Positions 9,801-16,639 of a stretch of DNA of 27,183 nt are shown here, piece after piece. Made by a program: the position numbers and the translations under genes. The stretch is from DASULK01 sp036381835. GTDB lineage: Bacteria > Actinomycetota > Actinomycetes > Mycobacteriales > Micromonosporaceae. The number at the start of each line of letters is the position of its first letter. The first letter of the stretch is position 1. The notes below the pieces were generated by a model that made no database searches, had not been told where the DNA came from, and saw nothing but the letters and a program-made list of their open reading frames with translations. The stretch is taken from the NCBI GenBank assembly GCA_036381835.1, contig DASVCA010000220.1, positions 1 to 27,183 on the forward strand, read 5' to 3'.

Positions 9801-12800
9801 TCGAGCAGCACCCGCATGATCTCGGCACGCCGGCCGGGTTCGGCGTCACGCAACAGCGCGTCGGTTCCCGACCACCTGTCCTGCTGTCGGGCGAGCCAGT
9901 CGAGGTCGGCGTAGTCGATCCTCAGCAGACCGGTCTGTTCCAGGTTCGGCATCGTGACGCGCCAGCCGCGTTCGAGATCCAGGTAGAGGCGGAAGGCGAC
10001 AACGTCCCGCAGCGTCTTGGCCGCGTTGCGGGCCAGCGAGGGTGGCAGGTCGGCGATGCCGGTGTAGTCGGCCGGTCGCAGGTTCAGCGCCTCGGTGACG
10101 CGGGAGGCGAGATCCTCGTGGGTGATGCCGTCCTCGCCCGCCGCCGCCACCGCCCGGTAGAGCGCGCCACGAAGCTGAACGACCTGCACGAAGTCGTTGA
10201 AGTGGCCAGCCTGCAGGGAGGCGTCCTGCCGATTGTCGACGAAGGTGAGCAGCTTACGGGCCTTGGCGTCCAACACCTCGGGTGGCGCCGCCGTGAGGGA
10301 ACGGACGATCGACGCGGAGATCAGCGAGGTCGCCGAGGAGCGGCCCTCCTGATCCAGGGTGGCCAACTTGGCGAAGTCCCGGCCCCGGACCTGCTCATAG
10401 CTCACGCCGCAATGCAGGCAGAACAGGAACGGTGCAGGGATGAAGGCCGCCCGCAGGTCGCCGCGGCCCTCCACACCGTACGGGTCGACGGTGACGGCGA
10501 CCGGCAGGCGGCGTCGGTAGGAGTCCCGCACCTGCTCCCGGCCGTCACCGTCGACCTCCAGCCAGGACTCGGGCAGCCGGCGCTGGTCGATCGCGTCCTC
10601 CACCTTGGCCGGCCAGGGCCGCTCCGGATCGATGTAGAGGTAGCCGTCCCCGGTACGCCCGCCGGTGGCGATGGTGTCACGGCGGGGCTCGTAGACGACG
10701 CGGCCGTTCTTCTCCGTCCGCCACACCGTCAGGTACTCCTGGCCGCAGTCGCGGCAGAAAGCCAGCGGCAGCAGGATCTTGCCGTCGGAGCCGGGCTGGA
10801 TCAGCTGGTAGTCCCGGGTCCGGTAGCGGGTCAGCTTGTCCTCGAGGGTGACGTAGACGGTGTCGCCCTTGGAGAGGAACTGGTGCAGCCGGAAGGCGAA
10901 CAGCGGGCGTCCGGTGACCGGATGCTTGGCTTCCGACCCGGCTTTCAAGGTGGCCCGGATCGCATTGGCGCATTCAGCCTCGGTCAACCCGCTGTCCGCG
11001 GCGAGCTCCGCGGCGGCGTCTTCGATCTTGGCAGGCTTCTGCCGAACGAGACGTCCTGTTGCGTCCGTGGCCAGGCCGAAACGGGATTCGATCCAGCGGG
11101 CGAGCGGATCCTTCACCAGATCGGCGTAGGCGCGAGGGGCCCCCGGCGCTTTGATCCGCTCGACCGGCACCGTCTCCGGCGCCTCGTCGGTGGCGCGCAC
11201 GAGGGTCTCGCCGATGACGTTCCCGGGCAGGATCTCGGTGCCGAAGAGCGTGGTCGCGAGTCGGGCGACCACTTTGCGCTGGTCTTCGAAACTGCCCTCG
11301 CTGGAGATGGTGGCCGAGGTGCCGATGCACTGCAGGCGCTCGGCTTCACAGGCCTCCCGCACGCGACGGATCAGCAGGGCCACGTCGGCGCCCTGGCGGC
11401 CCCGGTAGGTGTGCAACTCGTCGAAGACGAGGAACTCCAGCCCCTTCGCCATGCGGATGAGCGATCGCCGGTCGTCCGGGCGGGTGAGCATCAACTCCAG
11501 CATCACATAGTTGGTGAGCAGGATGTCCGGGGGGTTGTCGCGGATCTCCTTGCGCCGCTCGTCGCTCTCCTGGCCGGTGTACCGGGCGTAGGTGACCGGC
11601 TCACGCCCGGGGCCGTAACCGTCGGTGAGATATTTCTCCAGCTCCTTGAGCTGGCTGTTGGCCAGCGCGTTCATCGGATAGACGATGATCGCCCGTACCC
11701 GCTTTGCGGCCTGTCCGCCCTGCTGTTCACGGGTCTTCAGTACCCGGTCGACGATCGGCACGATGTACGAGAGGGACTTGCCGGAGCCGGTGCCGGTGGT
11801 AAGGACATAGGAGCCGCCGGACTGAGCGACGTCGATCGCCTCGCGTTGGTGCCGGTGCAACGTCAACGGGCGGCCGTCACACTGTGTGCCCCCCTCGGCC
11901 TTCCCGGTCTGGAAGATACGCGCGCACTCCGGGTGCAGCACCCCTTCGTTCACCAACTCGAGAACGGTGCCGCCGGAGGCGAAGAACGGGTTGAGCGACA
12001 ACCAGGGATCGGGCCACTGCGACTTCTTCTCCAGATCCTCCTCGACGAAAGTGGCGATCCGGTCGTCACGAATGATCGTGCCGCCCTCGGTGAACGCCCG
12101 GTAGTCCTCGATGAGCTGCCTGTGCACCGCGAAGACGTCCATGCCCGGCCCGGTCGGGCGAGGCTCGGCAGGGGCGTTCAGCGGCTCGGCTTTCGGCTGA
12201 GGCAGACGATTCTCGGGGCGCACCACGGTGAAGCGCCGCACCGGGTCGAACTCCTCCCAGCCGGGCACCTTCGCCTCACCGACGGCGAAGGGTCGCAGCG
12301 CCTCGCGGACGGCCACAGCGTCAGCCGGCCGGTCGACGGGATCCTTGGCGAGCAAACGCTCGATAAGCCGCACCATGTCCTCGGGGATGTCGGAACGCAG
12401 CAGCTCCGGGGACGGCGCCGGTTCGGTGAGGTGCTTCTGCCCGAGCTCGTGCGGCGACTCGCTGAGGAAAGGCGGGACGCCCGTGAGAAGTTCGAACAGC
12501 ACACAGCCGAGGGCGTAAAGATCAGCCGCCTGCGTCACCGCCGCGTCACGGAACTGCTCGGGAGCCATGTAGCGCGCCGTGCCGACGGTGACACCGGTGC
12601 TCGTCACCCTGCCGCTGTCGATGTCACCGATGATCCGCCCCATGCCGAAGTCGAGGACCTTCGCCACGCCGCCGCGCAGCAGCATCACGTTGGACGGCTT
12701 CAAATCGCGGTGGATCACCCCGGCGACGTGGGCCGCGGACAGGCCGTCCGCGATCTGCACACCCAACGCGGCGACCCAGGAAATCGGTAGCTGCGGGTGC

Positions 12801-13150
12801 TCGGAAACCAGGTCACGTAACGTGTCGCCGTCGAGCAGCTCCATCGCGAGATACGGCAGCCCGGACGGGTCCACACCACCGTCGATCGTACGGGGAAGGT
12901 TGGGGTGATCGCTCAGCGTACGCATGATGCGCACCTCGCGCTCGAACCGCCGGACGGATGTGTTGTCCGACTGCGTGTCGATCACCAGACCGGAGCGGCT
13001 GCGGAGAAGCAGCTTCAACGCGACGATGCGGTCCTTCGAATCCTCGGCCGCGTGCAGATCCTTCGCGCGGTGGACCTCCCCCATGTTCCCCTTGCCGATT
13101 GGGCCGAGGAGGAGGAACCGATCCGCCACCAGCTGCCGATTCAGTGTCAC
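6899..13150 (-). CDS. Ser/Thr kinase-MrfA-like DUF1998 helicase-Vsr-like nuclease fusion
   Basis: A 2083-residue multidomain protein. Residues 11-285 form a Hanks-type kinase: glycine loop GKGNMG (19-24), K46, HRDLKPSN (147-154, catalytic D149), DFG (167-169) and APE (196-198), all intact, with no membrane or PASTA segment. A superfamily 2 helicase follows: Walker A TGTGSGKS (452-459), DELH (577-580), SAT (612-614), and motif VI QRSGRAGR (1355-1362) after a large insertion. CxxC pairs lie at 799/802, 911/914, 1655/1658 and 1671/1674. Cysteines 1905, 1923, 1927 and 1930 match the DUF1998/MZB cluster of MrfA. The last 80 residues look like a Vsr/DUF559 nuclease fold (RPDF with D2015, VFVDG with D2030, then AGWDVVRF). 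The GTG start overlaps the methylase stop in GTGA, so the two are coupled. Long DUF1998 helicases such as DruE of Druantia are plausible relatives. Phosphorylation as a trigger is inference. Confidence 0.92.
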   Translation of the reverse strand: MTLNRQLVADRFLLLGPIGKGNMGEVHRAKDLHAAEDSKDRIVALKLLLRSRSGLVIDTQSDNTSVRRFEREVRIMRTLSDHPNLPRTIDGGVDPSGLPYLAMELLDGDTLRDLVSEHPQLPISWVAALGVQIADGLSAAHVAGVIHRDLKPSNVMLLRGGVAKVLDFGMGRIIGDIDSGRVTSTGVTVGTARYMAPEQFRDAAVTQAADLYALGCVLFELLTGVPPFLSESPHELGQKHLTEPAPSPELLRSDIPEDMVRLIERLLAKDPVDRPADAVAVREALRPFAVGEAKVPGWEEFDPVRRFTVVRPENRLPQPKAEPLNAPAEPRPTGPGMDVFAVHRQLIEDYRAFTEGGTIIRDDRIATFVEEDLEKKSQWPDPWLSLNPFFASGGTVLELVNEGVLHPECARIFQTGKAEGGTQCDGRPLTLHRHQREAIDVAQSGGSYVLTTGTGSGKSLSYIVPIVDRVLKTREQQGGQAAKRVRAIIVYPMNALANSQLKELEKYLTDGYGPGREPVTYARYTGQESDERRKEIRDNPPDILLTNYVMLELMLTRPDDRRSLIRMAKGLEFLVFDELHTYRGRQGADVALLIRRVREACEAERLQCIGTSATISSEGSFEDQRKVVARLATTLFGTEILPGNVIGETLVRATDEAPETVPVERIKAPGAPRAYADLVKDPLARWIESRFGLATDATGRLVRQKPAKIEDAAAELAADSGLTEAECANAIRATLKAGSEAKHPVTGRPLFAFRLHQFLSKGDTVYVTLEDKLTRYRTRDYQLIQPGSDGKILLPLAFCRDCGQEYLTVWRTEKNGRVVYEPRRDTIATGGRTGDGYLYIDPERPWPAKVEDAIDQRRLPESWLEVDGDGREQVRDSYRRRLPVAVTVDPYGVEGRGDLRAAFIPAPFLFCLHCGVSYEQVRGRDFAKLATLDQEGRSSATSLISASIVRSLTAAPPEVLDAKARKLLTFVDNRQDASLQAGHFNDFVQVVQLRGALYRAVAAAGEDGITHEDLASRVTEALNLRPADYTGIADLPPSLARNAAKTLRDVVAFRLYLDLERGWRVTMPNLEQTGLLRIDYADLDWLARQQDRWSGTDALLRDAEPGRRAEIMRVLLDEMRRSLAIDVQYFRDDFDSLQRASEERLVDPWVLSASDRPRVGTAYPQSSRPGLDRSGLFLSGRGKFGKYLRREHFTGLPVDDAQRIIEQLLKVLAGAGLVTEVEAAPQRAGRFHRSTGAAVTGYRVSAACLIWLAGTGETGAHDPLTRTYARGQGPRVNTFFRDLYRNTAATLNGLIAREHTAQVAPEEREKREEAFRNADLKLLYCSPTMELGVDISELNAVLMRNVPPTPANYAQRSGRAGRSGQPALVTTYCATGNSHDQYYFRRSERMVAGAVAPPRLDLTNEDLVRSHVQAIWLAEAGLKLGRSIPEVIDIGYDEGARHPDPALPLHDHIAAALYDTDAQERAVRAARQVFAGLLADFENTTWWDERWIEETVRTAPTRFDQAFDRWRDLFRAALVDQAEQNRRVLDHTLSERDRKIAVNRRREAETQLNLLKNDSVESKSVLSDFNPYRYLASEGFLPGYSFPRLPLAAYIPTTGRRSGDGDYLQRPRFLAIREFGPGALIYHEGARYQVTRIQLPPNASGEVVTSEARRCARCGYHHDVRERADRCEMCDAPLPDKTTGLLQLHTVYTVRRERISSDEEERRRAGFRLVTSYRFHDHGPRPGRRDALVSDSAGQFATLSYGDSATVRITNLGRLRAKPDEPDGFWLDPGDGRWLNERDAAEAAGDSSEMPVIDADGNEKRRKKRVIPYVEDRRNILVLKLDEPLPEPAAVSLMYALERGIEAAFELEDSELTSELLPPDEGPRDRILFTEAAEGGAGVLRLMQSDPDALARAAAEALTICHFDPDGNDLGGPHPDRPCARGCYECLLTYGNQLSHALIDRHAARDLLLRFAAAKARTTGRGESRTQQLTRLSGNAESGLEEKLLTWLKERGLRLPDEAQTFITEALARPDFVYRLPGVNVAVFVDGPVHDHTVIAERDQEAEQRLYDAGWDVVRFRYDDDWSAIVDRLPRYFGTRSDG

Positions 13151-15117
13151 CTTGGTCTCCCCGTCCTGCTGTTTCCGCCCGCTACGCCCGTCGAGTCGCC
13201 GCGTGGCCGCAGAATGCCGCTCGCCAGACCGTCGGCGGTCAGCCGAATCAGGTCGGAGCCGAGTGCAGCCGCATGTCGTAGGGCGTTGTCGAAAGCCTCC
13301 AGCCGCTGAAACACCTCGCTGTGACGTCGTTGCTCGTCAAGGGTCAGCCGTGGCACCTGGGCCCGCTTGATGTCGAAGCGCAGCGACCCCGATGTGCCGC
13401 TCGCCTGTCGTTCGTTGGCGGTGGTACGTAGATGACCGGCGAGGAACCACGAGTCGAGTAACGCCGGGTTGGGACGCAACAGATAAAGACCACGGCCGAG
13501 AACAGCCCCGTCGTTTTCGACGACCCGTGCAGCGAGTTGTCGGGAGACCGCCGGGACGACGACATCGCCCCGTTCCACGACGATCCACGGGCTGAGCGGT
13601 CCATCGAGTTGACCGGACGCCTCGTTGCCGTTCATCACGTCCTCGACGGTCAGCACCGGGCGGTCGACACCGCTGTCCGTCACCGGTGAAGCCGCCGGCC
13701 GCACCGGTCCGAACACCTCGACGGCCCCGATCCTGGCCAACTCGGCGATCGACACTGTTTGCGCGGTAGGGTCCCGTTGCGTGCCGGTATCGACATCCGG
13801 CATCAGTGCCGGCATCTCCGTGACCAGGCTGGCGAGCTTGTCCCGAGTGCGGACCAGGCGTTCCCCGGTGCTGTCGACCCCCGACTCTCTGTGCCGGCGG
13901 GCCGGGGTCAGGTCGACCTCCTCATCGAGCAGCTCGATCGTCGGCACGCTCCGCGCGAAGCCCGGTTCGTCGATCTGGCTGTCCGGTTCGGCCAGGAAGG
14001 AACGGATCATCATCACCACCGACGGGTAGATCTCGTCGGTATCGCCGTCAATGGCGGCGGAATCGACCAGCAGCACGTTCATCGGTGGCGAGTCATCGGG
14101 CGCCGGTCGACGCAGCACCCACAGGTGCAGGGGGACCGCATGCGGGGTGACCGCCTTCGGCGGCAGCGCGATGACGGCGCGCAGCGCGCCCCGACGCAGC
14201 AGCTCCGCCCGGATCCGCCGCCCGGCCCGGCGGCCCGCCGCGGCGGGCGGCATCAGCACCACCGCGTACCCCCCGACTCGTACGTGGGCGAGCGCGTGCA
14301 GCACCCACGCCAGTTCCGGCTCGGTGCGCGGCGGCAACGAACCGTGGATCCATCGCGGGTCGCCGACCAGCTCCTCCTGGCCCCAGTTGGTGACACCGAA
14401 CGGCGGGTGACAGACCACCGCGTCGACCGTCGCCCCGGTGAACGCGTCCGAGCGCAGGGAATCGCCGGTGCGGACCTCGCCGGCGACGCCGTGCAGCGAG
14501 AGCCAGAGCGCGGCGAGCCGGGCGGCGTGTTCGTCCAGCTCCTGCCCGTGGGCGAGGGTGCAACCGGCGCGCGCCGCCGCCCGCAGAAGGCTCCCCGTAC
14601 CACAGGCCGGGTCGAGGACGGAGCCGCCGGAGGCGTCGGCGAGGGCGACCATCAGGTCCGCCAGGTCGTCGGGAGTCGAGCGCGGCACCGCGGCCGCCGA
14701 GTCGTGGAGTCGGCGCAGGAGTGCGTCGAAGACCGGCTGGGGGCCCTGTTCGTCGGCCAGCTCCCCCACCGTCTGCAGCAGCTCGCCGAGCTTCGGCTCG
14801 TCCTCCGCCATGGCCGGTCGGTCACCGCGCTGGTGGGCGAGCAGGTAGGCGCCGACGGTCGCGAGGGTGGCGGCGGGACTGTCGCCCGCCGCGGTCAGGT
14901 GCAGCCAGAGGCGGTCCTGTTTGGACAGCTTGGGCAGCTTGCCCTGCGCGCATAGCCACGCTTCGACCTGGGCGAGGTCGAACTCTGGGCTCGCCGCCGT
15001 GCCGCCCACCGGGGCGGGGAAGTCGGCGTGCCGCCTACGCCAGTTGCTGACCGCGGCACGACCGACGCCGGCCAGCCGGGCGATGTCGGCGGCGGTGACC
15101 GTCGCTCTCTCCTGCAC
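13147..15117 (-). CDS. HTH-N6 methylase-HsdS-like specificity fusion
   Basis: Predicted Type I-like DNA methyltransferase of 656 residues and first gene of the four-gene operon. The N-terminus holds a MerR/excisionase-like helix-turn-helix (TAADIARLAGVGRAAVSNW, about 8-26). The methylase core has SAM motif I DPACGTG at 169-175. Motif IV reads CHPPFG at 236-241, with His237 where the family normally has Asn, Asp or Ser, so activity is doubtful. From about 485 the protein resembles an HsdS target-recognition domain plus coiled helix (VVERGDVVVPA, then LRFDIKRAQVPRLTLDEQ). No HsdR follows; helicases take that place. I chose GTG at 15117 because the HTH begins right after it and a TATAGT box lies 6 nt upstream, suggesting a leaderless message. 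The frame stays open to 15423, but that extension does not resemble coding sequence and would cross the divergent lipoprotein start. The stop overlaps the next start in GTGA. Confidence 0.88.
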   Translation of the reverse strand: MQERATVTAADIARLAGVGRAAVSNWRRRHADFPAPVGGTAASPEFDLAQVEAWLCAQGKLPKLSKQDRLWLHLTAAGDSPAATLATVGAYLLAHQRGDRPAMAEDEPKLGELLQTVGELADEQGPQPVFDALLRRLHDSAAAVPRSTPDDLADLMVALADASGGSVLDPACGTGSLLRAAARAGCTLAHGQELDEHAARLAALWLSLHGVAGEVRTGDSLRSDAFTGATVDAVVCHPPFGVTNWGQEELVGDPRWIHGSLPPRTEPELAWVLHALAHVRVGGYAVVLMPPAAAGRRAGRRIRAELLRRGALRAVIALPPKAVTPHAVPLHLWVLRRPAPDDSPPMNVLLVDSAAIDGDTDEIYPSVVMMIRSFLAEPDSQIDEPGFARSVPTIELLDEEVDLTPARRHRESGVDSTGERLVRTRDKLASLVTEMPALMPDVDTGTQRDPTAQTVSIAELARIGAVEVFGPVRPAASPVTDSGVDRPVLTVEDVMNGNEASGQLDGPLSPWIVVERGDVVVPAVSRQLAARVVENDGAVLGRGLYLLRPNPALLDSWFLAGHLRTTANERQASGTSGSLRFDIKRAQVPRLTLDEQRRHSEVFQRLEAFDNALRHAAALGSDLIRLTADGLASGILRPRGDSTGVAGGNSRTGRPR

Positions 15118-15123
15118 ACCGTT

Positions 15124-15129
15124 ACTATA
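15124..15129 (-). promoter_or_regulatory. Candidate -10 box TATAGT for a leaderless operon start
   Basis: On the minus strand TATAGT is followed by six bases and then the GTG start at 15117. TANNNT boxes 6-7 nt before a start codon are the usual sign of leaderless transcripts in actinobacteria. No Shine-Dalgarno sequence precedes this GTG, and I could not find a good -35 box. The site is the only plausible promoter for the whole four-gene operon. Confidence 0.5.
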
Positions 15130-15153
15130 CACATCCGTCAAGAGGAATCTCTG

Positions 15154-15177
15154 TTGACACGCTTCACGGACTATGCT
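15154..15177 (+). promoter_or_regulatory. Weak candidate promoter elements before the lipoprotein gene
   Basis: A consensus -35 hexamer TTGACA (15154-15159) and a TANNNT box TATGCT (15172-15177) lie in the 97-nt divergent region. Their spacing of 12 nt is too short for a standard promoter, so only one of them may be real, with a weaker partner. TATGCT alone would place a transcript start about 30 nt before the ATG. Confidence 0.3.
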
Positions 15178-15214
15178 TCCATCAACGGCGCACACATCCC
15201 ATTGGAGGAGCAAC

Positions 15215-15745
15215 ATGCGTAACAAGATGGTGATCGCCGGTCTGGCGATCATGGGGGCCTTCGTCCTCGGCTGCGGCGCCGGCACGGATGACAGCGCCGG
15301 CGGATCCGTCTCCGGCAACTCGAACGCCGGGGGCGACGACCAGAAGGCGGCCAAGATCGGTGAGCCGGCTCGGGACGGCAAGTTCGAGTTCACCGTCAGC
15401 AAGATCAAGTGTGGGGTCGCCAAGGTCGGCAGCGACTTCCTCGAAGAGAAGGCTCAGGGCCAGTACTGCCTGGTCACGGTGAACGTGAAGAACATCGGCA
15501 AGGAAGCGCAGTACTTCAGCGACAGCGACCAGAAGGCGTACTCGTCCGACGGCACCGAATACTCCACCGACTCCGCCGCCGGGCTCGTCGCCAACAAGGA
15601 CGCCGACACCATCTTCAACCAGATCAACCCGGGCAACCAGGTCACCGGGATCCTCGTCTACGACATCCCGAAGGACGTGACGCTCACGAAGCTGGAGTTG
15701 CACGACTCCGCCTTCTCCGACGGCGTCACGGTCGAGCTCGGCTGA
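15215..15745 (+). CDS. Secreted lipoprotein with DUF4352-like domain
   Basis: A 176-residue exported lipoprotein of unknown role. The signal peptide has Arg2 and Lys4, a hydrophobic stretch and a lipobox VLGC with the lipidated cysteine at residue 20. A Gly/Ser/Asp/Asn-rich linker follows, then a beta-rich domain from about residue 45. That domain has the layout of DUF4352 (immunoglobulin-like extracellular domains): FEFTVSKIKCG, QYCLVTVNVKNIG, and a late NPGNQVTGILVYDIP segment. Two cysteines in the domain (in KIKCGV and QYCLV) could form a disulfide. ATG at 15215 is preceded by GGAGGAG (15204-15210). It is transcribed away from the helicase-methylase operon, and a terminator follows 26 nt after the stop, so it is probably a single-gene unit. 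Nothing in the sequence ties it to the defence operon. Confidence 0.85.
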   Translation: MRNKMVIAGLAIMGAFVLGCGAGTDDSAGGSVSGNSNAGGDDQKAAKIGEPARDGKFEFTVSKIKCGVAKVGSDFLEEKAQGQYCLVTVNVKNIGKEAQYFSDSDQKAYSSDGTEYSTDSAAGLVANKDADTIFNQINPGNQVTGILVYDIPKDVTLTKLELHDSAFSDGVTVELG

Positions 15746-15771
15746 GCGCCCGAGCCGGCAGCCGCCACCAC

Positions 15772-15801
15772 GTCGGGGCGGGACACACCGCCCGCCCCGA
15801 C
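15772..15801 (+). terminator. Hairpin terminator after the lipoprotein gene
   Basis: A perfect 11-bp GC stem (GTCGGGGCGGG paired with CCCGCCCCGAC) encloses the 8-nt loop ACACACCG. It starts 26 nt after the lipoprotein stop and 61 nt before the next gene. There is no T tract, as is common for terminators in high-GC actinomycetes. The stem sequence recurs in the terminator at 26112-26142. Confidence 0.7.
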
Positions 15802-15862
15802 CCCGTCCGGCAAGCCCGGCCGATACCCCCGCAGGACAACTCCCGCACGAAGGAGTCGAGAA

Positions 15863-16534
15863 ATGACCGACCAGACCGGACCGCTGTCGGCACAGGAGCC
15901 CAGCAGCACCGACCATCCGCCGTCGCAGCCCGAACCCGATCCCGCAACCGGCGCGTCGGGCACCCCGCCGGAACAGCCGACCATCCCGCAACAGTCCGGC
16001 AGCCCGGACAGCGCCGTCACCCCACCTGCGACACCCCCGCGCCCCGGCACCCACCTGCCGAAATGGGTACCCTGGGCGATCGCCGCCCTCGTCACCGTCA
16101 TCATCGTTCTCGTGGCCACCGTCGTGGCCCTGATAGGCGGTGGTGAAGACACCGAGCCCGTGGCCGACACCACCCCCGCCGCGGGGGCACCGGCACCCAC
16201 CCGGGCTGCCCGGACGACCCAGCCACCGCCCATCACCTACTACACGCCAACGAAAGACGACTTCACGCTCGACGTGAAGATCCTGAAAAAGGAATGCTTC
16301 GGCAGCGCCGGCTGCAACATCACGTATCGCATCGAAGTGGCCTACAGCGGCGGGACCCTCGACCCGTACAAGACCTACGAGGTGACCTACGAGGTCAAGG
16401 GCGCCGAGGACCCGATCGTGAACACTCTTGAGGTCACCGGCGATATGGCGTCGGTAGAGCAGGAGGAGCGGGCCGGCACCAGACGGTCTTCCGACAAGCT
16501 CACCGCCGTCGTAACCGACGTCTCGGAGTTGTAG
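15863..16534 (+). CDS. Proline-rich single-pass membrane protein, unknown function
   Basis: I do not recognise the family of this 223-residue protein. Residues 1-66 are Pro/Ser/Thr-rich and predicted cytoplasmic. One membrane helix spans about 69-91 (rich in Ala, Val, Ile), followed by a Pro/Thr/Ala linker to about 123. The outer domain (about 125-223) is beta-like with two close cysteines (145 and 151) and ends in VTDVSEL. This layout matches small actinobacterial MmpS-like or DUF4352-like anchored proteins, but no motif decides between them. ATG at 15863 has GAAGGAG 7 nt upstream (15849-15855). Terminator hairpins lie on both sides, so it is probably transcribed alone or as read-through from the lipoprotein gene. 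The two could form an envelope pair; that is inference from adjacency. Confidence 0.75.
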   Translation: MTDQTGPLSAQEPSSTDHPPSQPEPDPATGASGTPPEQPTIPQQSGSPDSAVTPPATPPRPGTHLPKWVPWAIAALVTVIIVLVATVVALIGGGEDTEPVADTTPAAGAPAPTRAARTTQPPPITYYTPTKDDFTLDVKILKKECFGSAGCNITYRIEVAYSGGTLDPYKTYEVTYEVKGAEDPIVNTLEVTGDMASVEQEERAGTRRSSDKLTAVVTDVSEL

Positions 16535-16545
16535 CAGCCACCAAC

Positions 16546-16577
16546 GCGGGAGGGCGGATCGCTCGGTCCGCCCCCGC
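16546..16577 (+). terminator. Hairpin terminator after the membrane protein gene
   Basis: GCGGGAGGGCGGA and TCCGCCCCCGC pair with a small bulge around the 8-nt loop TCGCTCGG. It begins 12 nt after the stop codon at 16534. No T tract follows. Confidence 0.6.
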
Positions 16578-16639
16578 TACACCGCCTCGCCGCCCATCCG
16601 TCCCTCTACCGCGAACCTCATGATGTGAATGAGGATGTC

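Noticed and set aside
7043..12790. A 1915-codon open frame on the plus strand opposite the kinase-helicase gene
   Set aside because: It lacks any recognisable domain and is rich in Gly, Val, Arg and Gln as expected for an antisense frame of GC-rich coding DNA. The minus strand has intact kinase and helicase motifs over the same bases.
1..15117. A canonical class 1 DISARM or BREX locus
   Set aside because: No separate drmA, drmB or drmC, and no pglZ, brxC or pglY-like gene is visible; the kinase-DUF1998 fusion and the HTH-methylase-HsdS fusion are extra. The left edge is open, so the assignment stays as DISARM-like only.
15118..15423. A 102-residue N-terminal extension of the HTH-methylase up to 15423
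   Set aside because: It crosses the divergent lipoprotein gene and its ribosome binding site, and does not resemble coding sequence; the HTH begins right after GTG 15117.
15182..16236. Minus-strand Gly/Arg-rich frames of 290 and 192 codons opposite the lipoprotein and membrane protein genes
   Set aside because: Composition is typical of antisense frames, and the plus-strand genes have ribosome binding sites, a lipobox and a membrane helix.
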